From CAYWVK01 sp964461865 (GTDB taxonomy: Bacteria; Patescibacteriota; Microgenomatia; Levybacterales; UBA12049): DNA of 22,340 bases. The notes under the pieces were generated by a model. The model had not been told where the DNA came from. It saw only the letters and a list, made by a program, of their open reading frames with translations, and did not search any database. Positions 1 through 6,594 of this stretch are shown here, in pieces; positions within the stretch are counted from its first letter, which is position 1, and every line of letters begins with the position of its first letter. The stretch covers positions 1-22,340 of the forward strand of contig CAYWVK010000007.1 in assembly GCA_964461865.1 (NCBI GenBank), read 5' to 3'. The position numbers were made by a program, and so were the translations under genes.

Positions 1-1
1 T

Positions 2-1081
2 CCTTATTACCCTCCTTATCCTACTTGTACTGTCGCATCAAATGGTGATAAGTATGGAGATTGTAGTCAGTGTTATGTTGGTGGAGATGATAAGTGTGGA
101 ACTTTTTCAAGCACACGAACATGTAATTTAACGCATATATTATTAAACGGACAATTAAGTGATAAATGCACAGATAAAACTGTAACTAACTCCTGTACAA
201 TAACCGATAAACAATGTGTTGATACTACAAAAACATGTATTAATAATCAATGCGTAAATCCAAATCCAACAACTACTACGACTAAAAGCACAACTACAAC
301 AACCAATAACAGCTCTACTACAACAACTGCACCAGCTAATTGCCCTAATGGAGAAATTAATCCTCATTTTATTTGTGAATCAAACGGCTGTAAACAAATT
401 AATGCCTGTGGTGTAAATTCAGGTGGATGTACACAAAGCGGTGGTATTTGCGGACTTGTTGATGGACATACCTACCTATCATTAATAATAGGCTTAGATG
501 GAATAGGTTCAACAGGAGATAATCAAAATCCTGAAGACATAAACTGTACAATTGATCAAAGACAAAATAATCAATGCGGTTCAAATTGGAATCCCCTTAA
601 AACAAACAGAGATATTAATGTTGAACTCTTAACCGATAACAATACTCCTCCTTCAACCTATTCCAGCCAGGTAAACTTTACACCAGGCTCAACAAACAGC
701 GGTAAGTTCACAGGAGCTGTTGACCTAGGAACTAATTTTACAAGCGGAGGATATGTAGTAAAAGCTAAATCTTCAGGATATTTAAAACGGGAATTTCCAT
801 CAATTCAAACAATTACAATAGCTTCAACAGATGGTCCACCATCGGTAAACACATTACCTACAATAAGAAAAGTAACCGGTAATGTAGACCAAAATACATC
901 CTTAGATATTAGAGACTATAACATCTTAATGAGTTGTTCTATCTTTAGTACAGATAATAATGGAGCCTGCAATCAAAATAATAACTATAAAATCTGGTCG
1001 GATTTAGAAGATAACGGAGTAATAAATGAACTAGACTATAACCTTTTTATGCGAGAATGGGTTAACCAACACGAACAGTAA
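2..1081 (+). CDS. Secreted Cys-rich, Thr-linker protein with C-terminal dockerin-like domain (5' end outside window)
   Basis: The open frame enters from the left edge and ends at TAA 1079-1081, giving 359 visible residues. Residues 1-85 are Cys-rich. Residues 89-110 are a Thr/Asn/Ser linker. A second short Cys-rich stretch follows, then a beta-rich domain at about 155-290. The C-terminus (293-353) has two EF-hand-like loops of the dockerin type I pattern: GNVDQNTSLDIRDY and SDLEDNGVINELDY, with Asp/Asn at loop positions 1, 3, 5, 9 and 12 as expected for Ca2+ binding. Dockerins bind cohesins, and the next gene on the same strand encodes a membrane-anchored cohesin, so the two probably interact at the cell surface. 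The signal peptide should lie upstream of the window. The specific role (adhesion, carbohydrate binding, scaffold) cannot be read from the sequence. Confidence 0.85.
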   Translation, partial: PYYPPYPTCTVASNGDKYGDCSQCYVGGDDKCGTFSSTRTCNLTHILLNGQLSDKCTDKTVTNSCTITDKQCVDTTKTCINNQCVNPNPTTTTTKSTTTTTNNSSTTTTAPANCPNGEINPHFICESNGCKQINACGVNSGGCTQSGGICGLVDGHTYLSLIIGLDGIGSTGDNQNPEDINCTIDQRQNNQCGSNWNPLKTNRDINVELLTDNNTPPSTYSSQVNFTPGSTNSGKFTGAVDLGTNFTSGGYVVKAKSSGYLKREFPSIQTITIASTDGPPSVNTLPTIRKVTGNVDQNTSLDIRDYNILMSCSIFSTDNNGACNQNNNYKIWSDLEDNGVINELDYNLFMREWVNQHEQ

Positions 1082-1091
1082 ATTAAACATA

Positions 1092-1120
1092 TTGACATTT
1101 TATACCAAATACTAGATACT
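1092..1120 (+). promoter_or_regulatory. Candidate promoter of the cohesin gene
   Basis: TTGACA (1092-1097), a 17-nt spacer, then GATACT (1115-1120). The -35 is perfect and the -10 matches 4 of 6. It would give a leader of about 20 nt before ATG 1149, with no clear Shine-Dalgarno sequence. Confidence 0.45.
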
Positions 1121-1148
1121 AAATATTAGATACAAATTAAGCTGCCCT

Positions 1149-1832
1149 ATGGATGATAATACAACAACTAACCAAGTAACAACACCTGAGGTACAACCAG
1201 AAAATCCGCAGGTTGAGAAAAAAACATCTGCTCTACCACCTAAAAAAACTATAATTTTAATTGTTGCCTTAGTTTTAATAACTGTTGCTCTTGTTTATTT
1301 ATCTATAGCATTTAGTCCAAAAGATAAAACAGTTACAACACCTACTACAACAAATGAACTATCTTATGCTCAAACCCATTTTGAATTATCTTCTGTTCCT
1401 GTTTTAGACCCAATATCATCTAAATCTGCAGTATCTGTGTATACCCTGGACTTAAGTATGAGAACAGGAGAAAACAACATAACTGCTGTACAATTTGAAA
1501 TACAATACGATCCCCTAGCAATAACTGACATAGACATATATCCTACTGAAAATTTTAAAGATTGGGCCCAATTAACTAAAAAGATAGACGCAGAAAACGG
1601 CACAATATCTTACGCACTTGGCATGAGTCCTGGTAGGAAAAGTGTAAAGGGCTCCGACATTGTTGCAAAAATGGTTTTTTCTAAGGTAAATGGTTATGAT
1701 GGAAACACAAAAATAACTTTCTTGCCAAAAACAATGGCAACTGCAGAGGGACAAGATAACTCAGTTCTAAAATCTGCAACAGGAGCGATATTTGCAATAG
1801 AAAACGAAAGCAGTTATAACACCACTGAATAA
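1149..1832 (+). CDS. Membrane-anchored cohesin-domain protein
   Basis: 227 residues. Residues 1-33 are a polar, Pro/Thr-rich N-terminus ending in a Lys-rich stretch. A single membrane helix spans about 34-55, a short Thr-rich spacer 60-70, and a cohesin-like beta-sandwich about 95-217. Cohesin hallmarks are an initial strand with YTLDLSMRTGENNITAVQF, then QYDPLAI, a central segment ending GTISYALGMSP, a VAKMVF strand, and a late FLPKTMATAEG motif. Cohesins bind dockerins, and the upstream neighbour ends in a dockerin-like domain, so this is its likely cell-surface receptor. The predicted topology is N-terminus inside, cohesin outside. Cohesin-dockerin pairs outside cellulosomes are known, so no cellulose link is implied. 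There is one cohesin module only, so it anchors rather than scaffolds several partners. Confidence 0.85.
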   Translation: MDDNTTTNQVTTPEVQPENPQVEKKTSALPPKKTIILIVALVLITVALVYLSIAFSPKDKTVTTPTTTNELSYAQTHFELSSVPVLDPISSKSAVSVYTLDLSMRTGENNITAVQFEIQYDPLAITDIDIYPTENFKDWAQLTKKIDAENGTISYALGMSPGRKSVKGSDIVAKMVFSKVNGYDGNTKITFLPKTMATAEGQDNSVLKSATGAIFAIENESSYNTTE

Positions 1833-1844
1833 AAAATACCACAC

Positions 1845-1873
1845 TTGACTACACTAGTTTAAGATGATAAATT
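1845..1873 (+). promoter_or_regulatory. Promoter of the small basic protein gene
   Basis: TTGACT (1845-1850), 17-nt spacer, TAAATT (1868-1873). An AAAGG sequence lies about 9 nt before ATG 1888, so this transcript probably has a short leader with a weak ribosome-binding site. Confidence 0.5.
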
Positions 1874-1887
1874 CAAAGGCATAAATT

Positions 1888-2226
1888 ATGTCAAGCAAAG
1901 CAGAAGTTGAAAGAAGAGGGCTAGATAATACCCCACTGTCTAATCACTCACGAAACCAATGCAAACTTAAGGGTCAAAGAGAGGGACATAAAAGAATAAC
2001 TAATCTTACAGGAAATGGAAAAGACAAAGCTTCTAAGGCTAAAATGAAACAAGAACAAGCTCTATTTATATCAACTCTTCCTTTTAATCAAATGATTAGA
2101 ATTTTTGAACATAAAAAATCAACAGGTATAACTAAAGAAGAAGCCACTTATTTTAATAAGCATAAAGCTGAACATGAAGAATTTGCAGAATACCCCATGA
2201 TTAAACCAGATACAGATAGTTTCTAA
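1888..2226 (+). CDS. Small basic protein of unknown function
   Basis: 112 residues, Lys/Arg/Glu-rich, with no signal peptide or membrane segment, so probably cytoplasmic. I do not recognise the family. The N-terminal half (about residues 1-55) is polar, rich in Asn, Gly and Lys, and likely disordered or nucleic-acid binding. The C-terminal half looks helical (ISTLPFNQMIRIFEHKK, then a KEEATYFNKHKAEHEEFAEY helix). It has its own promoter-like element and ATG. Its stop overlaps by 3 nt the stop of the decayed ATPase fragment on the opposite strand. No function can be assigned from the neighbours. Confidence 0.6.
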   Translation: MSSKAEVERRGLDNTPLSNHSRNQCKLKGQREGHKRITNLTGNGKDKASKAKMKQEQALFISTLPFNQMIRIFEHKKSTGITKEEATYFNKHKAEHEEFAEYPMIKPDTDSF

Positions 2227-2594
2227 GTTATAGGACCAGCCCAAGTATAATTTGTGAATTTCGGAGATTGATGTCTACCAATAATTTTTACGCTAGAAAC
2301 TTTAGCCTTAAAAGCTATTCTTTTTAAATAATTTAAATCTGTTTCCGTTGGGGTCTCCTTTGCCTCAATAGCCAAATTTTTACCAAGAATAAAGTCAATT
2401 TCCTGTCCTGTTTTAAGAGCATAATATTGAATTTGCCCAAGTTTAAAGATTTGATAAAAAAGGGTATTTTCAAATTGCGCTCCACTTGATACTTCAGCAA
2501 GTATATTAACAAGACCTGTGTCACAAAAATAAAGTTTTCGTGACTTTACAATTTCTCGATCAACACTTCTCTTAAATTGATAAAAAATATGCAA
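2223..2594 (-). pseudogene. C-terminal remnant of a DUF4143-type AAA+ ATPase
   Basis: This 123-residue frame resembles only the C-terminal part of the AAA+ ATPases that carry a DUF4143 domain (normally about 380-430 residues). Visible family features are SRKLYFCDTGLVNIL, ENTLFYQIFKLG and YALKTGQEIDFIL, followed by AIEAKET. The whole P-loop ATPase half is absent. The frame has only a TTG start, preceded in frame by a TAG stop, and no promoter or Shine-Dalgarno sequence. It directly abuts a perfect inverted repeat (2600-2630) lying between it and the next gene. This looks like a deletion remnant of a mobile or toxin-like ATPase gene. Expression as a stand-alone endonuclease-like domain is possible but less likely. 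Confidence 0.7.
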
Positions 2595-2599
2595 CTACA

Positions 2600-2630
2600 A
2601 CTTGACAAAAAGTTATACTTTTTGTCAAGT
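2600..2630. repeat. Perfect 14-bp inverted repeat, possible terminator
   Basis: The left arm ACTTGACAAAAAGT (2600-2613) and its exact reverse complement (2617-2630) flank a 3-nt loop. It lies 2 nt beyond the stop of the minus-strand surface-protein gene, so it could end that transcript. However, it has low GC and no immediate U-tract. Each arm contains TTGACA, but neither has a -10 at 16-18 nt, so I do not call it a promoter. It may instead be the scar of the event that truncated the ATPase. Confidence 0.6.
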
Positions 2631-2632
2631 CC

Positions 2633-4240
2633 CTATGGTGCGATCTCTTGCCAGATATAGCTTGTGTATTTAATAAGCTCCGGTGCGTTTAGGATAAAGT
2701 CTGGTCTTTCCATGATTGAGAATACAGGACACATCGTATTTCCCTCGCATAAGTCTCTGTTGTTTTGAAAAGTACCTCCAAAAAGAGCAGCGTTAATTAC
2801 CAAACTTCCTTCCATATTTAATCTTTTCTCTGTTGCACACTCTCCTGTACCGTTAAGTATAAAACTGTTATCTGTTGAGTAAAGCCCCTCTATGCTACCA
2901 TCTGTTAATGTATAGTCAGCTACTCCAACTCCTTGATCTACCACTATATCTCCTTTAACAATAAATGTAGCTGTTGAGCCTATTGGTACTATAACATCAC
3001 CGTTAATGTTTAAATTACCATCAATTAAAAACATATAATCTTTATTATCTTCAAATGTATATCCACTAGCTGGGGTATCTAGGTTTCCTGTTACACGGTA
3101 TATTCCGTTTGTAAGAGCAACTGTAAGCTCGGTTATTTCTATTGGTGTTATACCAGCTTGTATAACTTTTGAGCTAACAAAACTATATGAAGTTTTTAAT
3201 CTACCACCTGAGTCAATTGGTGCATAAGTTTGCGGATAATCCATTCCTCCTACTACCCATTGTCTCTCAGATGCTCTTTCTTGGCATGATCCCTCTTGGC
3301 AAAAAGAATAGGCTGAAGTTCCAACAAAAATTATTCCCGGATAGCCACCCTCTCCTTTAAGCGAGGCATAAGTAGCATAGTCAGGATTTGTTCCGCAGGT
3401 TGTAGTTAATGGATCAGGGATAATATAATCATAACCACCAATACCGTCTCCCCCTTCAATTCTTAAATCTGCTCCGGTTGTTTGAATCCAAGGACCGGAA
3501 GATCTGGCAACCCCAAAATTTATTGTAAAATTATAATCATAAGGAGAAAGAGTTGTAGTTGTAGTTGAAGAAGTTGTGGTAGTTGAAGAAGTTGTGGTAG
3601 TTGAAGAAGTTGTGGTAGTTGAAGCAGCACAAATCCATAAATTACAGTCTCCAGAACAACACTGACTATCTATAAAACAAAACCCACCATCAGCAATACA
3701 GCTTGGCGGCGCTGTGGTACTTGTTGTTGTAGTATCTGATGTTGTAGGTATAGTTCCACTATCACATTCTTCTGTCCACATACTGCTCGTACAATCACAC
3801 TGTAAACCAGTCCAACAACTACGTACTCCGCCAACGCAAGCGCTACAACCAGCATCCGTAGGAGTACAATCACATGCTAATTGACATTGATCATTAGTAG
3901 TACAACCTATTGACCCAGGACCACAGACAGAACTACATTGACAACTTACACCACTACATGCACATACTTGATTAACTCCACCAGGAAGACATAAACCACT
4001 TGAAATACAAGGACCGCAAATTGGACTTGAACATTGATACCACTCCCCTATACTACTACAACACATATCTCCAGACGTACATGTTTGTGTCCCGCTATAA
4101 TACCCATCAGGAGAACAACTTTGCGTAGACTCAGTCCCTGGAATATAATCGCCTGGTGTACATCCCCACACTTCAGCAGGAATAAATAAAACAATTGCCA
4201 CCACTACTGTAATTACTGTTAACTTCAATAAATTTCTCAT
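2633..4240 (-). CDS. Secreted Cys-rich/Thr-stalk surface protein with beta-helix-like C-terminus
   Basis: 535 residues. The signal peptide is residues 1-26 (MRNLLKL, hydrophobic core, then PAEVWG). Residues 27-160 carry many Cys in CxC and CC patterns. Residues 164-180 are Thr-rich, 181-205 form a compact knottin-like six-Cys stretch, and 207-231 is a (TTTTSS) stalk encoded by 18-bp tandem repeats. Residues 235-535 form a large domain containing a parallel-beta run (IDGNLNINGDVIVPIGS, FIVKGDIVVDQG), then NNRDLCEGN and a C-terminal ERPDFILNAPELIKYTSYIW block. From memory this tail is common at the end of surface proteins in Microgenomates-type genomes. It is probably exported and folded extracellularly with disulfides. 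It lies 25 nt downstream of the single-pass membrane protein gene and shares its promoter. Ligand unknown. Confidence 0.8.
   Translation of the reverse strand: MRNLLKLTVITVVVAIVLFIPAEVWGCTPGDYIPGTESTQSCSPDGYYSGTQTCTSGDMCCSSIGEWYQCSSPICGPCISSGLCLPGGVNQVCACSGVSCQCSSVCGPGSIGCTTNDQCQLACDCTPTDAGCSACVGGVRSCWTGLQCDCTSSMWTEECDSGTIPTTSDTTTTSTTAPPSCIADGGFCFIDSQCCSGDCNLWICAASTTTTSSTTTTSSTTTTSSTTTTTLSPYDYNFTINFGVARSSGPWIQTTGADLRIEGGDGIGGYDYIIPDPLTTTCGTNPDYATYASLKGEGGYPGIIFVGTSAYSFCQEGSCQERASERQWVVGGMDYPQTYAPIDSGGRLKTSYSFVSSKVIQAGITPIEITELTVALTNGIYRVTGNLDTPASGYTFEDNKDYMFLIDGNLNINGDVIVPIGSTATFIVKGDIVVDQGVGVADYTLTDGSIEGLYSTDNSFILNGTGECATEKRLNMEGSLVINAALFGGTFQNNRDLCEGNTMCPVFSIMERPDFILNAPELIKYTSYIWQEIAP
3555..3626 (-). 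repeat. 18-bp tandem repeats encoding the (TTTTSS)n stalk
   Basis: The unit GTTGTGGTAGTTGAAGAA (+ strand) occurs at 3573-3590, 3591-3608 and 3609-3626 (last copy with one change), with a degenerate copy just before. The unit is a multiple of 3, so copy-number change alters stalk length without a frameshift. Confidence 0.85.
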
Positions 4241-4265
4241 TTTATGTTATTTATTAATTTTTGTT

Positions 4266-5069
4266 TTACTTTAATTCTGAACTTATACTCTTTAATCCTC
4301 CAAATCGTCTAATTTCAACACTTTGGGCAATTAGAACATTGTTTTCATCCTGAATATTTGCAGATTCTGAACCATTATTATTTTTAAATCTTGGTACAAA
4401 TACTGTAATAATATCATCTTTATTTATAATTTTATCTAAATTAAAATCACTAATTTCACTAATGTAATCTATTTTTTCAATTGGTTCTATTGAGTTGTTT
4501 AAGGGACCATATTCAAGATTATCAACATTAAGTAAGGTTTTATCTTCTATGCCCTTATAACTTATTGGATTTTCATAAATAACTCTCGCCTTAAATTCCT
4601 CGGAGTTAATTACATCTCTAAAAACTATATAACGATCCTTTGAATCATCTATGCTCTCCCATCCTACAAATGCACCTGTTCCCCTTGTAGGAATAGCCGA
4701 AACTACAGCCTCTTGCCATCCAAATTTATCTATCCATCCATTTACAATCCTTTTTGATGAAGCAAGAATATATCTACCACTTTCATCCCTAGGATTTTCT
4801 TTTGACACTATTTCAAAATATATCTTATACCCTGCTTTTTGAGCTTTAGGATAAACAAGCTCAGAGCTTTTTATGGTTTGTTTTTGAAACGATAAAAGTT
4901 CTTGATTTTTTTTAAAATAAGAAAAAATATTGATTGCGTTAAAATAATTTAATACCAGGAGTATAATGAATATAAAAATTAATCCAAGGATAATTCCCGT
5001 AAAACCAAATCCAATTCTTTTTGTTATTTTTAAGGAATCATTATTCCCATCTTTAAATACCCTACTCAT
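4266..5069 (-). CDS. Single-pass membrane protein with extracellular domain, type A
   Basis: 267 residues from ATG 5069 (MSRVFKDGNN). An upstream in-frame ATG at 5081 lies inside the -10 hexamer, so it cannot be the start if that promoter is used. A cytoplasmic tail (1-20) is followed by a membrane helix (about 21-44; FGFTGIILGL, LLVLNYFN) and an extracellular region of about 215 residues. That region has DSKDRYIVF, a D-I-I-TVFVPRF segment and a C-terminal VEIRRFGG motif. The body is homologous to the 11490-12233 gene. The anchor is homologous to the anchor of the 8346-9317 gene. I recognise no named domain. It is first in a two-gene unit with the Cys-rich surface protein, which suggests it helps anchor, export or assemble that protein. 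Confidence 0.75.
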   Translation of the reverse strand: MSRVFKDGNNDSLKITKRIGFGFTGIILGLIFIFIILLVLNYFNAINIFSYFKKNQELLSFQKQTIKSSELVYPKAQKAGYKIYFEIVSKENPRDESGRYILASSKRIVNGWIDKFGWQEAVVSAIPTRGTGAFVGWESIDDSKDRYIVFRDVINSEEFKARVIYENPISYKGIEDKTLLNVDNLEYGPLNNSIEPIEKIDYISEISDFNLDKIINKDDIITVFVPRFKNNNGSESANIQDENNVLIAQSVEIRRFGGLKSISSELK

Positions 5070-5076
5070 TATATTT

Positions 5077-5106
5077 AGCATACTTAAAGAAAAGAGGTTT
5101 TGTCAA
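5077..5106 (-). promoter_or_regulatory. Leaderless promoter for the 5069-2633 two-gene unit
   Basis: Minus-strand TTGACA (5106-5101), 18-nt spacer, TATGCT (5082-5077). The -10 ends 7 nt before ATG 5069, so transcription should begin at or beside the start codon. Confidence 0.65.
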
Positions 5107-5130
5107 GAAATTTAAATTATTTCTTGTTCT

Positions 5131-6534
5131 TTACAAAGCATTAATTATGTGGTCCATGCTTTGACCTTGTTTTACGTTCGATCTATCATATCGAAGAACA
5201 ACTCCATAATTAAAAATTTCGAGCTCATTAGATTTTCTTAAAAGACTTAATACGCTATCTGTAAGTTTTAATTCTGCTTCGTTATAATCATCTTTTGTTG
5301 ATATTTCGTTAATCAATTCTTGAATTCTTGCTTCATGGTCGTTGAAACTTGTATCCTCTCCTAAGTTAAAACTAAGCAATGGGTAAGTTTCAGTCCCAGA
5401 GTGTATTTGACCTAAGTTAATAACAGCTTTATAACCATCTTCGGTCTTAACACTTGAAAACTCTACATTAAGTTTTTCTAATTCAGGCATTATTCCAGAA
5501 TTTCCCGGATTTGTTTCGAAATAACCTTGGCCATCACTAGTTTTTACTAAATAAAACCTAAAATTTTCCCTTACTAATTCTGAAGGATCTTGGACATTGA
5601 TGTGTTTAATGGTTTCAACTTGTTTACCCAACTTATCTTCCATACTTTCAAAAAGACTTAAAAACCCATCTTTAATAAAGGGTTCTATTTCGATTAAGCT
5701 CATGTCTTCCTCCATTAATAACCATGGTTTATCAGGGTGTAAATTTAAAAAATTATAAAAAATCTGAGCCGCTACTTCTCTTTTTAAACCTTGATCAAGT
5801 AATAACTCACTTGTGTCAATATTGTTAAGAAGTGAATTAAATGCTGCTTTTTTAATTAACTCTGAAGAAGTCTTTCCATCCTTAAAACCAACTTCATAAT
5901 TATCCGGCGCTTCTTGTAAAGAGGCATATTTTAAATCCGCAGCCTTAACAACATCTAGTATTGCCTCCTCTATTGTCACATTGTCATTTGGCCTAAACTC
6001 TGTTTCGCTTTTTCCTCCCATTAAATCTTTTTCTGTAACTGCAGCAATATAATTATCCGGATATAATGATTCAGAACCACTTTTAGCAACATCTGTAAAA
6101 CCAGAAGTCTCCCCTTCTGTTACTGACAAACCATAGGTTTTAGCAAGTATTTTTGCAAACTGTGCTCTGGTAACTATTGAATTTGGCCTATATTCTAAAA
6201 CGTCTTTATTAATGCCTTTAGGCTCGTATCCATTAATTATGCCGACATTATAAAGATTAACAATTGCCTCATAATATGGTGTATTCTCAAAAACATCTAC
6301 AAATGGAGAATTAAAACTTGCCCATGCTTCACCGATTACTGGTTCTTGAATATGCTCTGTTATAGAAGTTGTTTTTACGTTTTCTGTAGCTTTTGCATCT
6401 TTAACTCCTAATGCTAATGCGCCTACGTCCAGAGTCATTGCGGCTCCAACTAAAGCTCCCGCAATCTTTGCCTTACGGGTTCGAAATTTTTCCATTAAAC
6501 CCTCTTTGCCGGAAACACTTTCTTCTTTATTCAT
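5131..6534 (-). CDS. S-layer homology (SLH) domain protein
   Basis: 467 residues. A basic segment (KFRTRKAK, residues 16-23) precedes a hydrophobic Gly/Ala-rich stretch (24-44) ending at AKA-TENV near residue 50, which could be a signal peptide or a membrane anchor. SLH-like repeats follow at about 78-135 (YYEAIVNLYNVGIINGY, then FRPN-type EYRPNSIVTRAQFAKIL) and 145-201 (FTDVAKSG, YIAAVTEKDLMGG, EFRPNDNVTIEEA). A degenerate third lies at about 214-266 (GFKDGKTSSELI, VAAQIFYNFL). Residues 270-467 are an unrecognised domain. SLH repeats usually tether proteins to secondary cell-wall polymers, so this is a cell-wall-bound surface protein. It is a single-gene unit with its own promoter inside the surface island. 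Confidence 0.85.
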   Translation of the reverse strand: MNKEESVSGKEGLMEKFRTRKAKIAGALVGAAMTLDVGALALGVKDAKATENVKTTSITEHIQEPVIGEAWASFNSPFVDVFENTPYYEAIVNLYNVGIINGYEPKGINKDVLEYRPNSIVTRAQFAKILAKTYGLSVTEGETSGFTDVAKSGSESLYPDNYIAAVTEKDLMGGKSETEFRPNDNVTIEEAILDVVKAADLKYASLQEAPDNYEVGFKDGKTSSELIKKAAFNSLLNNIDTSELLLDQGLKREVAAQIFYNFLNLHPDKPWLLMEEDMSLIEIEPFIKDGFLSLFESMEDKLGKQVETIKHINVQDPSELVRENFRFYLVKTSDGQGYFETNPGNSGIMPELEKLNVEFSSVKTEDGYKAVINLGQIHSGTETYPLLSFNLGEDTSFNDHEARIQELINEISTKDDYNEAELKLTDSVLSLLRKSNELEIFNYGVVLRYDRSNVKQGQSMDHIINAL

Positions 6535-6543
6535 GCTTTGGTG

Positions 6544-6572
6544 TTTATAACACTTCTAAACATAAAAGTCAA
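6544..6572 (-). promoter_or_regulatory. Promoter of the SLH-domain gene
   Basis: Minus-strand TTGACT (6572-6567), 17-nt spacer, TATAAA (6549-6544). The gap to ATG 6534 is 9 nt, so the leader is 0-3 nt and no Shine-Dalgarno sequence can fit. Confidence 0.7.
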
Positions 6573-6594
6573 ATATTATAGGATATTTTTTATA

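Noticed and set aside
2600..2630. Palindrome read as a bidirectional promoter because each arm holds TTGACA
   Set aside because: Neither strand has a -10-like hexamer 16-18 nt downstream.
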